From NCBI GenBank assembly GCA_900553515.1, contig USDN01000044.1, positions 1-23,584 of the forward strand: a stretch of 23,584 nt of DNA. Direction: 5' to 3'. The position numbers were made by a program, and so were the translations under genes. This document shows positions 14,050-22,663 of this stretch, one piece after another; within the stretch, counting starts at the first letter, position 1, and each line of letters starts with the position of its first letter. The notes beneath the pieces are model-generated. The model was given only the letters and a program-made list of their open reading frames with translations. It did no database searches and was not told where the DNA came from. This DNA comes from an uncultured Blautia sp. Lineage in GTDB: Bacteria > Bacillota > Clostridia > Lachnospirales > Lachnospiraceae.

Positions 14050-16890
14050 ATGGCTGAACACAACACTGGAAAAAAGTTTATCAAGATCCGTGGAGCAAAT
14101 GTAAACAATCTGAAAAACTTTAGTGTAGATATTCCAAGGGATGAATTTGTGGTTCTTACAGGTGTCAGCGGATCAGGTAAGTCTTCTCTGGCATTTGACA
14201 CAATCTATGCAGAGGGGCAGAGACGTTATATGGAATCTCTTTCTTCTTATGCAAGGCAGTTCCTTGGTCAGATGGAAAAACCAGATGTGGAGATGATTGA
14301 AGGACTTCCTCCTGCAATCTCCATCGATCAGAAATCTACCAATCGCAATCCTCGTTCTACCGTAGGCACGGTAACAGAAATTTATGATTATATGCGTTTG
14401 CTGTATGCCAGGATTGGAATCCCGCACTGTCCGAAATGTGGGAAGGAGATCAAAAAGCAGACCGTAGATCAGATGGTGGATCATATCATGTCTCTTCCGG
14501 AACGCACAAGGATACAGCTGCTTGCACCGGTGGTCAGAGGACGTAAAGGAACGCATGCGAAGCTTCTTGACCATGCAAAAAGAAGCGGATATGTCCGTGT
14601 GCAGATTGACGGAAGCCTGTATGAATTATCGGAAGAGATCAAACTGGATAAAAATATCAAACATAATATAGAAATCATTGTTGACCGTCTGGTGGTAAAA
14701 CCGGGGATCGAGAAGAGACTGGCAGATTCTATTGAGACGGTCCTTGATCTTGCAGACGGTCTTTTGATGGTTGACACTATGGATGGAAATGTTCTGACTT
14801 TCAGCCAGAGTTTTTCCTGCCCGGACTGTCAGATCAGCATTGATGAGATCGAACCGAGAAGCTTTTCTTTTAATAATCCCTTTGGTGCCTGCCCGGATTG
14901 TTTTGGTCTGGGGTATAAAATGGAATTTGATGAGGATCTGATGATACCGGATAAATCCCTGAGCATCCAGCAGGGAGCGATTGCAGTGATGGGATGGCAG
15001 TCCTGCACAGACAAGGGAAGTTTTACCAGAGCGATCCTGGACGCGCTGGCAAAAGAATATGAGTTTAGCCTGGACACTCCTTTTCAGGATTATCCGCAGA
15101 AGATCAAGGACGTGCTGCTACATGGTACAGACGGCCATTCTGTAAAGGTTTATTATAAAGGGCAGAGAGGCGAGGGCGTATATGACGTGGCGTTTCCGGG
15201 CCTGATCAAAAATGTGGAACAGAGATATCGGGAAACCGGATCTGATGCCATGAAACAGGAATATGAATCTTTTATGCGGATTACACCCTGTAAAACATGT
15301 AAGGGGCAGCGTCTGAAAAAGGAAGCACTGGCAGTTACTGTTGGTGATAAGAATATTTATGAGCTGACAGCTCTTTCCATAGAAAATCTGAAAAAATTTC
15401 TTGAAGAACTGAAACTGACAGAGCAGCAGGAACTGATCGGCAGACAGATCCTGAAGGAGATTCGTGCCAGGGTAGGATTTCTTGCGGAGGTAGGACTGGA
15501 TTATCTTTCTCTTGGAAGGGCAACTTCCACACTTTCCGGCGGAGAGGCTCAGAGGATCCGTCTTGCAACGCAAATTGGCTCCGGTCTGGTTGGAGTAGCC
15601 TATATCCTGGATGAACCAAGTATCGGACTTCATCAGAGAGATAATGATAAACTGCTGAAAGCGCTGATGCGTCTGAGGGATCTTGGAAACAGTCTTATTG
15701 TTGTGGAACATGATGAAGATACCATGCGTGCGGCAGATTGTGTGGTGGATATCGGACCGGGAGCCGGGGAACACGGTGGAAAACTTGTCGCCATGGGAAC
15801 GGCAGAGGATCTGATGAAAAATGAAGCGTCCATTACAGGCGCCTATCTCAGCGGCAAATGCAGCCTTCCTGTACCATCAGAGAGAAAGAAGCCTTCGGGC
15901 TGGCTGAAGATCCGCGGCGCCTCAGAAAATAACCTGAAGAATGTAAATGTGGATATCCCGCTGGGGATTATGACCTGTATTACAGGTGTCAGCGGATCAG
16001 GAAAAAGTTCTCTTATCAATGAAGTGCTTTATAAAACACTGGCAAGGGATCTTAACCGTGCAAGGATCATTCCGGGAAAACATAAAGAGATACTGGGGAT
16101 GGATGCACTGGATAAAGTAATCAGCATTGACCAGTCACCAATAGGCAGGACGCCCAGATCAAACCCTGCCACATATACAGGTGTTTTTGATCAGATAAGA
16201 GATCTCTTTGCATCTACTGCAGATGCAAAGGCCCGGGGATATAAAAAAGGCCGGTTCAGTTTTAATGTAAAAGGCGGAAGATGTGAGGCATGCAGCGGCG
16301 ACGGTATCATTAAGATTGAAATGCATTTTTTGTCGGACGTTTATGTTCCCTGTGAAGTATGTAAGGGAAAACGCTATAATCGTGAAACCCTTGAGGTAAA
16401 ATATAAGGATAAGAATATTTATGATGTTCTGAATATGACAGTGGAAGAAGCGCTTACATTTTTTGAAAATATTCCTTCTATCCGCAGAAAGATCCAGACA
16501 CTTTATGATGTGGGACTTTCCTATATCCGTCTGGGACAGCCTTCCACAGAACTTTCCGGCGGAGAAGCACAGCGTATCAAGCTTGCCTCAGAGCTGAGCC
16601 GGAGAAGCACCGGAAAGACTATTTATATTCTGGATGAACCTACAACCGGTCTTCATTTTGCAGATGTCCATAAACTGGTGGATATCCTGAAACGGCTGGC
16701 AGAAGGCGGTAATACCGTGGTTGTGATCGAGCATAACCTTGATGTGATAAAAGCAGCAGATTATATCATAGATATGGGACCGGAAGGAGGAGACAGAGGA
16801 GGCACTGTCATCGCCAGAGGAACGCCGGAGGAGATTGCAAAAGTACCGGAATCTTATACCGGTCAGTATGTGGCAAAATATTTGAAATAA
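14050..16890 (+). CDS. uvrA: UvrA, excinuclease ABC subunit A
   Basis: 946 residues, standard for UvrA. Two ABC modules are present: Walker A GVSGSGKSS at 38-46 and again at 646-654, LSGGEAQRI signatures in both halves, and Walker B ILDEPS and ILDEPT. The Zn modules show as CPKC (127-130), a CPDC pair in the first half, and CEAC (745-748) with CEVC (768-771) in the second half for DNA contact. UvrA scans DNA for bulky damage and loads UvrB for nucleotide excision repair. The usual partner uvrB is not adjacent here. No LexA box lies directly before this gene, but one lies upstream of lepA. The distance from hemW (38 bases) argues for cotranscription. Confidence 0.98.
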   Translation: MAEHNTGKKFIKIRGANVNNLKNFSVDIPRDEFVVLTGVSGSGKSSLAFDTIYAEGQRRYMESLSSYARQFLGQMEKPDVEMIEGLPPAISIDQKSTNRNPRSTVGTVTEIYDYMRLLYARIGIPHCPKCGKEIKKQTVDQMVDHIMSLPERTRIQLLAPVVRGRKGTHAKLLDHAKRSGYVRVQIDGSLYELSEEIKLDKNIKHNIEIIVDRLVVKPGIEKRLADSIETVLDLADGLLMVDTMDGNVLTFSQSFSCPDCQISIDEIEPRSFSFNNPFGACPDCFGLGYKMEFDEDLMIPDKSLSIQQGAIAVMGWQSCTDKGSFTRAILDALAKEYEFSLDTPFQDYPQKIKDVLLHGTDGHSVKVYYKGQRGEGVYDVAFPGLIKNVEQRYRETGSDAMKQEYESFMRITPCKTCKGQRLKKEALAVTVGDKNIYELTALSIENLKKFLEELKLTEQQELIGRQILKEIRARVGFLAEVGLDYLSLGRATSTLSGGEAQRIRLATQIGSGLVGVAYILDEPSIGLHQRDNDKLLKALMRLRDLGNSLIVVEHDEDTMRAADCVVDIGPGAGEHGGKLVAMGTAEDLMKNEASITGAYLSGKCSLPVPSERKKPSGWLKIRGASENNLKNVNVDIPLGIMTCITGVSGSGKSSLINEVLYKTLARDLNRARIIPGKHKEILGMDALDKVISIDQSPIGRTPRSNPATYTGVFDQIRDLFASTADAKARGYKKGRFSFNVKGGRCEACSGDGIIKIEMHFLSDVYVPCEVCKGKRYNRETLEVKYKDKNIYDVLNMTVEEALTFFENIPSIRRKIQTLYDVGLSYIRLGQPSTELSGGEAQRIKLASELSRRSTGKTIYILDEPTTGLHFADVHKLVDILKRLAEGGNTVVVIEHNLDVIKAADYIIDMGPEGGDRGGTVIARGTPEEIAKVPESYTGQYVAKYLK

Positions 16891-16950
16891 TAGAAATAAT
16901 ATGAAAATATATTTTTCTGCAGATATCAGGATTTCAGAAAATGGTCGGAA

Positions 16951-16957
16951 AGGAGGG
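16951..16957 (+). promoter_or_regulatory. Ribosome binding site that sets the MreB-family start
   Basis: AGGAGGG lies 4 bases before the ATG at 16962 and inside the codons following an alternative ATG at 16941, so the shorter protein is preferred. Confidence 0.65.
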
Positions 16958-16961
16958 CATT

Positions 16962-17951
16962 ATGCCTGCAAGTGATATTGGTATCGATCTGGGGACAAAG
17001 AACTGTCTGGTCTATTCTACAGGAAAGGGACTTGTACTTCAGGAACCTTCTATAGTTGTATATGATAAGGATACAGAAAAGATCAGAGCCATAGGTGAGG
17101 AGGCACGCCAGATGGCTGGTCATGTTACTTCCAATATGGAAGTGATCCGTCCGATCCGCCAGGGCGTGATCGTTGACTTTAATGTTACAGAAAAAATGCT
17201 GAAGTATTTTATCACCAAAGCGATGGGAAGCAGAGCTTTTCGAAAACCTCGCATCAGCATCTGTGTTCCAAGCGGGATCACAGAAATTGAGAGAAAAGCA
17301 GTAGAAGAGGTTACTTATCAGGCAGGTGCCCGTCAGGTATTCCTTGTGGAAGAGCCCATTGCAGGAGCAATCGGTTCCGGCGTGGATGTGACAAAGCCTT
17401 TTGGAAATCTGATCGTGGATATTGGAGGCGGTACAACAGATGTGGCAGTGATCTCTCTTGGAGGTGTTGTTGTTTCTGCTTCCGTAAAAGTAGCAGGAGA
17501 TGCCTTTGATCAGGCAATTCTGGAGTATGTCCGAAAGACACACAGTCTTTTTATTGGCGAGGATATGGCGGAAGAGATCAAGATCAAGATCGGAACAGCT
17601 GTGGAGGAAGCCAATCCTCAGGTGCTGGAGGTAAAAGGCAGAAATATCATGACCGGGCTTCCGAAGCAGATCAAACTGACTTCTGAGGAGGTACGAGCAG
17701 CACTCAGAGATGCAACCGGGCAGATTGTGGAAACAGTACATGGAGTTCTGGAAAAAACACCTCCGGAACTGGCCGCTGATATTGTGGACAGAGGAATCGT
17801 CCTGACCGGAGGCGGTGCTCTTCTGAAAGGCATGGACGTATTGATAGAACAAAAAACAGGCGTAAATACACTGACCGTACAGAATGCTATGAATGTAGTT
17901 GCAGTGGGTACAGGAAAATATGCCGAGATCATGGCAAGAATGGATGAGTAG
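16962..17951 (+). CDS. mreB: MreB/Mbl-family actin-like cell-shape protein
   Basis: 329 residues. The actin-fold ATP-binding motifs are clear: phosphate-1 DLGTKN (9-14), phosphate-2 DIGGGTTD (153-160) and the adenosine motif LTGGGALLKG near the C-terminus. The protein forms membrane-bound filaments that direct lateral cell-wall synthesis. The N-terminus (MPASDIGIDLG) lacks a long amphipathic helix, as in Gram-positive MreB/Mbl. The gene is alone: no mreC or mreD follows; instead recD2 starts 4 bases after its stop. Clostridia often have several paralogues, so mreB, mbl or mreBH cannot be told apart here. No clear terminator separates it from uvrA 71 bases upstream. Confidence 0.93.
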   Translation: MPASDIGIDLGTKNCLVYSTGKGLVLQEPSIVVYDKDTEKIRAIGEEARQMAGHVTSNMEVIRPIRQGVIVDFNVTEKMLKYFITKAMGSRAFRKPRISICVPSGITEIERKAVEEVTYQAGARQVFLVEEPIAGAIGSGVDVTKPFGNLIVDIGGGTTDVAVISLGGVVVSASVKVAGDAFDQAILEYVRKTHSLFIGEDMAEEIKIKIGTAVEEANPQVLEVKGRNIMTGLPKQIKLTSEEVRAALRDATGQIVETVHGVLEKTPPELAADIVDRGIVLTGGGALLKGMDVLIEQKTGVNTLTVQNAMNVVAVGTGKYAEIMARMDE

Positions 17952-17955
17952 TGAT

Positions 17956-20184
17956 ATGAGTGAATGTGTGACCGGATACATTGACCATGTTATCTTCAGA
18001 AATGAAGACAATGGATATACGGTCTTTGTGATGAAAGGAGTGGAAGGTCAGGAGGAACTGACCTGTGTGGGAAACTTTCCGGTGATCAGCCAGGGAGCCA
18101 CCATAGAAGCATCGGGAAGCTATATCAACCACCATGTTTACGGGAAACAGTTCCAGATCACTTCCTTTGTAGAAAAAATGCCGGAGGATGCGCTGGCAAT
18201 GGAGAGATATCTGGGCTCCGGCGCCATCAAAGGCATCGGGGCAGCTCTTGCTGCCAGGATCGTCCGTCATTTTGGAGAAGATACGCTGAGGATCGTCGAG
18301 GAGGAACCGGAACGACTGGCTGAGGTAAAAGGGATCAGTGAAAAAAAAGCCCGGGAGATCGCTGCACAGACATCTGAAAAGGCAGATATGCGCAAAGCGA
18401 TGATGTTCCTGCAGAAATATGGGATCTCACTGAATCTGGGAGCCAAGATTTACCAGAAATATGGGGACTCTGTATACAGTGTCCTTCAGGAGAATCCATA
18501 TCGTCTGGCAGATGATATCAGTGGAGTGGGATTTAAGATCGCAGATGAGATCGCAGGAAGGATAGGTATCCATACAGATTCAGATTACAGGATCCGAAGC
18601 GGGATGATGTATACTCTTTTACAGGCATCAGGGGAAGGACATGTATATCTTCCACAGGAAGAATTGTTTGGACGGGCATCAGTACTTCTGGGGATAGATC
18701 CTTCTTATATGGAAAAGCATCTGATGGATCTTGCCATGGAGAGAAAAGTCGTCCTGAAAGAAAACGGGGATTCTGTGCTGGTGTATCCCAGCCGTTTTTA
18801 TTATCTGGAACTGAATACCGCCAGAATGCTGAAAGAACTGAATATTCTCTGTCCGGAGGATGAAGGGTTTGTCCAGAGGCGGATCAGACAGATTGAAAAG
18901 GAAACCGGGACGATCCTGGACGAGATGCAGAAAAAGGCAGTGACCGAGGCGGCCAGCCACGGTCTGTTTATTTTAACGGGAGGTCCGGGAACCGGAAAGA
19001 CTACGACGATCAATGCCATTATCCGTTTTTTTGAAGGAGAAGGTGTTGAACTTCGCCTGGCAGCGCCCACAGGCCGTGCGGCCAAGAGAATGACGGAGGC
19101 TACCGGATATGAAGCACAGACGATCCACAGGCTTCTGGAGCTGAACGGACTTCCGGAGGAAGAAAGGGAAGGGCAGGCAGTTCATTTTGAAAGAAATGCA
19201 GAAAATCCTCTTGATGCAGATGTGATCATCATAGACGAAATGTCCATGGTAGATATCCATTTAATGCATTCGCTCCTTCTTGCAGTGACAGCAGGCACAA
19301 GACTGATCCTGGTAGGAGATGAGAATCAGCTGCCCAGTGTAGGGCCTGGAAATGTTCTGCGTGATATCATCTGTAGCGGAGAGTTTTCGGTTGTGGAACT
19401 GAAGAAGATTTTTCGTCAGGCGTCGGAAAGTGATATCGTGGTCAATGCACATAAGATCAACAGAGGAGAACAGGTCACTCTCAGTAATAAAAGCAGAGAT
19501 TTCTTTTTTCTGAAAAGACAGGATGCAGATATCATCATCCGGGTAGTAATCGCATTGATCCAGGAAAAACTGCCCAGATATGTGGAGGCGAAACCTTTTG
19601 ATATCCAGGTGCTGACACCTATGAGAAAAGGGCTTCTTGGGGTGGAACGTCTGAATCAGATCCTGCAGCGTTATCTGAATCCTCCGGATCCCTCTAAAAA
19701 GGAAAAAGAACTGGGACAGGGACTTTTCCGGGAGGGAGACAAGGTGATGCAGATACGGAATAACTACCAGCTTGAATGGGAAGTCAGGGGCAGATACGGA
19801 ATCCCGGTTGACAAGGGTGTAGGTGTTTTTAACGGAGATACCGGTATACTGAAAACCATTAATGAGTTTTCGGAGACGGCGGAAGTGGAATTTGAGGATG
19901 GACGCTGTGCAGAATATTCTTTTAAACAACTGGAGGAACTGGAGCTTGCCTATGCGGTGACCATACATAAATCCCAGGGATCTGAATACCCGGCAGTGGT
20001 GATTCCTCTTTTGTCCGGACCAAGGATGCTTTTGAACAGAAATCTGCTTTATACCGCAGTTACCAGAGCGCGGAAATGTGTGACACTGGTAGGAAGCGAG
20101 GAGACATTCCGTGAAATGATCAATAATGAAAAGCAGCAGAGACGCTATAGTTCTCTTGACATACGTCTGAAAGAAGAACTGTAG
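17956..20184 (+). CDS. recD2: RecD2-type ATP-dependent 5'-3' DNA helicase
   Basis: 742 residues from the ATG at 17956. In-frame upstream starts lie inside the mreB gene and lack a better site; GGATGAG at 17942-17948 gives a 7-base spacer. The N-terminal third carries the RecD2-specific extension with helix-hairpin-helix-like segments (GSGAIKGIGAALA, VKGISEKKA). The helicase core has Walker A GGPGTGKT (342-349), Walker B IIDEMSMVD (Asp427, Glu428), a QLPSVGPG motif III-like stretch and the C-terminal TIHKSQGSE motif. RecD2 works without RecBC in Firmicutes and helps replication-fork repair and mismatch-linked processes. Its position after uvrA-mreB, 32 bases before comFC, suggests one transcription unit. 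Confidence 0.95.
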   Translation: MSECVTGYIDHVIFRNEDNGYTVFVMKGVEGQEELTCVGNFPVISQGATIEASGSYINHHVYGKQFQITSFVEKMPEDALAMERYLGSGAIKGIGAALAARIVRHFGEDTLRIVEEEPERLAEVKGISEKKAREIAAQTSEKADMRKAMMFLQKYGISLNLGAKIYQKYGDSVYSVLQENPYRLADDISGVGFKIADEIAGRIGIHTDSDYRIRSGMMYTLLQASGEGHVYLPQEELFGRASVLLGIDPSYMEKHLMDLAMERKVVLKENGDSVLVYPSRFYYLELNTARMLKELNILCPEDEGFVQRRIRQIEKETGTILDEMQKKAVTEAASHGLFILTGGPGTGKTTTINAIIRFFEGEGVELRLAAPTGRAAKRMTEATGYEAQTIHRLLELNGLPEEEREGQAVHFERNAENPLDADVIIIDEMSMVDIHLMHSLLLAVTAGTRLILVGDENQLPSVGPGNVLRDIICSGEFSVVELKKIFRQASESDIVVNAHKINRGEQVTLSNKSRDFFFLKRQDADIIIRVVIALIQEKLPRYVEAKPFDIQVLTPMRKGLLGVERLNQILQRYLNPPDPSKKEKELGQGLFREGDKVMQIRNNYQLEWEVRGRYGIPVDKGVGVFNGDTGILKTINEFSETAEVEFEDGRCAEYSFKQLEELELAYAVTIHKSQGSEYPAVVIPLLSGPRMLLNRNLLYTAVTRARKCVTLVGSEETFREMINNEKQQRRYSSLDIRLKEEL

Positions 20185-20216
20185 AATCCTTTTTCATCGG
20201 GGAGAAAGGAAGTTTA

Positions 20217-20924
20217 GTGAAAAAGATCATCCATACTTTTTTGAATATTTTGTATCCCAGACACTGTCCGGTCTGCCACAGGATCCTGAAAGATCAGGAA
20301 AGCCTTGTATGTCCGGAATGTGAGGATGGATTCAGCCGGGTAGGCAGTCATTATTGTCTGAAATGCGGAAAGCCGGTAAAACCCCAGGAGGAATACTGTA
20401 CGGAGTGCCGGGGGCGTAAACGGACCTTTGACAGAAACAGGTCGGTATTTCTTTATGATGGAAAACTACGGCAGTCTCTGGTAAGATATAAATATTATGG
20501 AGCCAGAGAATATGGAGATTTTTATGGAGTATCTGTCTGCAGATATGCAGGTGATGAGATACGCAGATGGAATCCGGATGTGATAGTTCCGATCCCTCTT
20601 ACCGCCGCAAAGCAGAGAATGAGAGGATTTAACCAGGCAGGATATATGGCAGAACGGATAGGAGAAAAGCTTGAGATACCGGTAGCCCATGATCTTTTGA
20701 AAAAGATCCATGAAACCAGATCGCAGAAAAAACTGAATGCGGTGCAGCGAAAACAGAATCTGAAGGATGCTTTTTGTGTAAAAGAGGACCTGCGGGGATT
20801 TACTGTGGTTGTAGTGGATGATGTGTATACTACAGGAAGCACAATGGAAGCAGCCGCTTCATGCCTGAAGGCGGCGGGAGCAGAAAAAGTGTATTGTATT
20901 ACACTATGTACGGGGCAGGGATGA
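20217..20924 (+). CDS. comFC: ComF family protein (ComFC-like phosphoribosyltransferase-fold DNA-uptake protein)
   Basis: 235 residues from a GTG start behind AAAGGAAG. The N-terminus holds four CxxC pairs (Cys17/20, 32/35, 47/50, 61/64), which should bind two zinc ions. The C-terminal phosphoribosyltransferase domain has the PRPP-loop motif VVVVDDVYTTGST (197-209). ComFC supports natural transformation, probably by acting on incoming single-stranded DNA, and is also found in species not known to be competent. Neither comFA nor another competence gene is adjacent. Its neighbour recD2 also handles DNA. The gene ends 147 bases before the next, where a new promoter seems to start. Confidence 0.92.
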   Translation: MKKIIHTFLNILYPRHCPVCHRILKDQESLVCPECEDGFSRVGSHYCLKCGKPVKPQEEYCTECRGRKRTFDRNRSVFLYDGKLRQSLVRYKYYGAREYGDFYGVSVCRYAGDEIRRWNPDVIVPIPLTAAKQRMRGFNQAGYMAERIGEKLEIPVAHDLLKKIHETRSQKKLNAVQRKQNLKDAFCVKEDLRGFTVVVVDDVYTTGSTMEAAASCLKAAGAEKVYCITLCTGQG

Positions 20925-20942
20925 GAAAAACCATAAAAATAC

Positions 20943-20971
20943 TTTTCATGCATAGTGATATATGATACAAT
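20943..20971 (+). promoter_or_regulatory. Candidate promoter of the cdaA operon
   Basis: -35-like TTTTCA (20943-20948), 17-base spacer, -10-like TACAAT (20966-20971, five of six bases). It lies just after comFC and before the two membrane-protein genes. A hairpin TCTGTTT-GTGAG-AAACAGA (20994-21012) falls in the predicted leader. Confidence 0.45.
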
Positions 20972-21059
20972 TAAAGTACTATGAATACCTGTGTCTGTTT
21001 GTGAGAAACAGATCATAGAGGAGATTTCAGACGATTTGTCTGTAAATGTATATTTGATT

Positions 21060-21065
21060 GAGGAG
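21060..21065 (+). promoter_or_regulatory. Ribosome binding site that sets the start at 21072
   Basis: GAGGAG, 6 bases before the ATG at 21072. An in-frame GTG at 20991 would add 27 residues but sits beside the leader hairpin without a ribosome binding site. Confidence 0.6.
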
Positions 21066-21071
21066 CAGATT

Positions 21072-21506
21072 ATGATCAATGAGGAAAAGGTAAAGATAAT
21101 GACAAAGATCGCCATGTATGAGCAGGGCAAAGGAAGGAAATATCTTCCGGTCAGCAAATATTACAGGAGCGATTACATCGGACTTGCACTGATCAAGAAT
21201 TTCTTTCTTGTAACCATTGGATATATCATGGCTGTTGCAGCTGTGGCCGTTTATTTTGGTGAGTATCTGATGGAGAATCTTCATAAGATGGATCTGGTCT
21301 CTTTGGGGATCTACATAATCGTCGGTTATGTGGCAGCACTTGTAGGATATTCTGTCCTGACATATATACAGTATTCTGTGAAATACTATAAGGCGAAAAA
21401 AAGTGTAAAAGAATATTACACACAGCTTACAGAATTAAGTAAGATCTATACACGGGAAGAAAAAAGAAGCGCTGGCAGAGGAACAGCAGGAGGGAATCGG
21501 AAATGA
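21072..21506 (+). CDS. Uncharacterised membrane protein with two transmembrane segments
   Basis: 144 residues. A hydrophilic N-terminus of about 35 residues (MINEEKVKIM, then EQGKGRKYLPVSKYY) precedes two hydrophobic helices at about 36-62 and 75-98. A basic, Tyr-rich tail follows (YYKAKKSVKEYYTQLTELSKIY) that could form a coiled coil, ending Gly/Arg rich. Both tails are probably cytoplasmic. I recognise no family. Its stop overlaps the start of the next membrane-protein gene as ATGA (21503-21506), so the two are translationally coupled and may form a complex. The position at the head of the cdaA-cdaR operon suggests a link to c-di-AMP signalling or the cell envelope, by context only. Confidence 0.82.
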   Translation: MINEEKVKIMTKIAMYEQGKGRKYLPVSKYYRSDYIGLALIKNFFLVTIGYIMAVAAVAVYFGEYLMENLHKMDLVSLGIYIIVGYVAALVGYSVLTYIQYSVKYYKAKKSVKEYYTQLTELSKIYTREEKRSAGRGTAGGNRK

Positions 21507-22615
21507 CAGCATTATTGGAATTTAAACAGAAGATCAAAAGTCTGTATTCAAAATATGAAATGTATCTGCAGCCGCTGATAAAATTTGTTCTGGCGCTTGT
21601 ATATTTTATCTGGATCAACTCAAATATGGGATATATGACAGTTCTGGACAATATTTTTGTTGTCCTGATCCTGGCATTGATATGCTCCATACTTCCATCA
21701 GCAATGATGATATTTACCGGCTATGGCCTGATGGTGGCTCACAGTTATGTATTGGGCATCGATGTGGCCGCGTTTATGCTGGTTCTGATCCTGTTCATGC
21801 TGATCATGTTTCTCAGGTTCAGTTCCGGACAGAATATTGTTCTGGTTCTGACACCTATGGCGTGTGCATTTGATCTTCCGGTACTTCTTCCTATTGGATG
21901 CGGACTGCTTGGAAACGCTCTTTCCGCTCTTCCGGCAGCAGGCGGAGTGATCATTTATTATTTCATAAGATTTATCAGAACACAGTCTCAGATCCTTCAG
22001 AGTGCAGATACGCAGATTCTTGACAGAATCACTATTCTGGCAGACGGTCTGATGAAAAATGGTGAAATGTGGCTTACTCTGGTTGCTTTTGTTGCAGTTA
22101 TCCTGGCGGTAAACCTGATCAGAACAAGAACTTTTGATTATGCATGGCATACGGCTATCGTAGCAGGCGGAGTTATTTATGTTGTACTCATGCTTGCAGG
22201 AAGCAGCATGATGGGTGTTTCTATTTCTGTAGTGCCTATGATCATTTTTGCAGTTGTAGCGGTGCTGATAGGACTTGTTTTGGAATTTTTTGTATATGGC
22301 GGAGATTATACCCGTACAGAAAGACTTGAATATGAGGACGATGAGTATTATTATTATGTGAAAGCAGTTCCCAAGGCTCTTGTGACAACATCTGAAAGAA
22401 GTATCAAGAAGATCAATGCAGAACCTGCAAGGGAAGAGAGAAAACAGTCGGAACGAGTGGTAAAATATAATGAACCGCTTTTCCAGGGGGAGGAACCTCC
22501 CAGAAAGAGAAAAAAAGAAAGTCCGGTACAGGATGAGGAAACAGTGATACGGAAACCCATTGTAGATGATGTGGATTTTGAGAAAAAACTGGAGGAATCA
22601 CTGAAAGATCTGTAA
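21503..22615 (+). CDS. Uncharacterised polytopic membrane protein with acidic-tyrosine cytoplasmic tail
   Basis: 370 residues. Residues about 24-155 hold several hydrophobic segments. A soluble stretch at 156-188 (IRTQSQILQSADTQILDRIT) follows, then three more segments at about 190-207, 214-234 and 240-266. The tail, 267-370, is highly charged and probably cytoplasmic. It starts RTERLEYEDDEYYYYVKAVPK (split by function: an acidic block, four Tyr, then basic) and ends with a Glu/Lys-rich helix (FEKKLEESLKDL). I recognise no catalytic motif. It could be a transporter-like or scaffold protein. It overlaps the upstream gene by 4 bases and precedes cdaA by 48 bases, so the gene products probably act together with CdaA. 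Confidence 0.85.
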   Translation: MTALLEFKQKIKSLYSKYEMYLQPLIKFVLALVYFIWINSNMGYMTVLDNIFVVLILALICSILPSAMMIFTGYGLMVAHSYVLGIDVAAFMLVLILFMLIMFLRFSSGQNIVLVLTPMACAFDLPVLLPIGCGLLGNALSALPAAGGVIIYYFIRFIRTQSQILQSADTQILDRITILADGLMKNGEMWLTLVAFVAVILAVNLIRTRTFDYAWHTAIVAGGVIYVVLMLAGSSMMGVSISVVPMIIFAVVAVLIGLVLEFFVYGGDYTRTERLEYEDDEYYYYVKAVPKALVTTSERSIKKINAEPAREERKQSERVVKYNEPLFQGEEPPRKRKKESPVQDEETVIRKPIVDDVDFEKKLEESLKDL

Positions 22616-22663
22616 CAGGATCGATCTGCTGACTGAGGACGCATCGGATAGAAAGGAGAGGCT

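Noticed and set aside
16882..16913. Promoter for mreB (TTGAAA and TATATT)
   Set aside because: The spacer would be 20 bases, too long, and the region is simply AT-rich. Not called.
16913..16940. Terminator after uvrA
   Set aside because: TTTTCTG and CAGAAAA can pair, but the stem is weak, AT-rich and has no T-run.
16926..18011. 361-codon open frame on the - strand opposite mreB
   Set aside because: It lies wholly opposite a clear MreB gene and the recD2 start, is rich in Cys/His/Ser as expected for a shadow frame, and matches no family.
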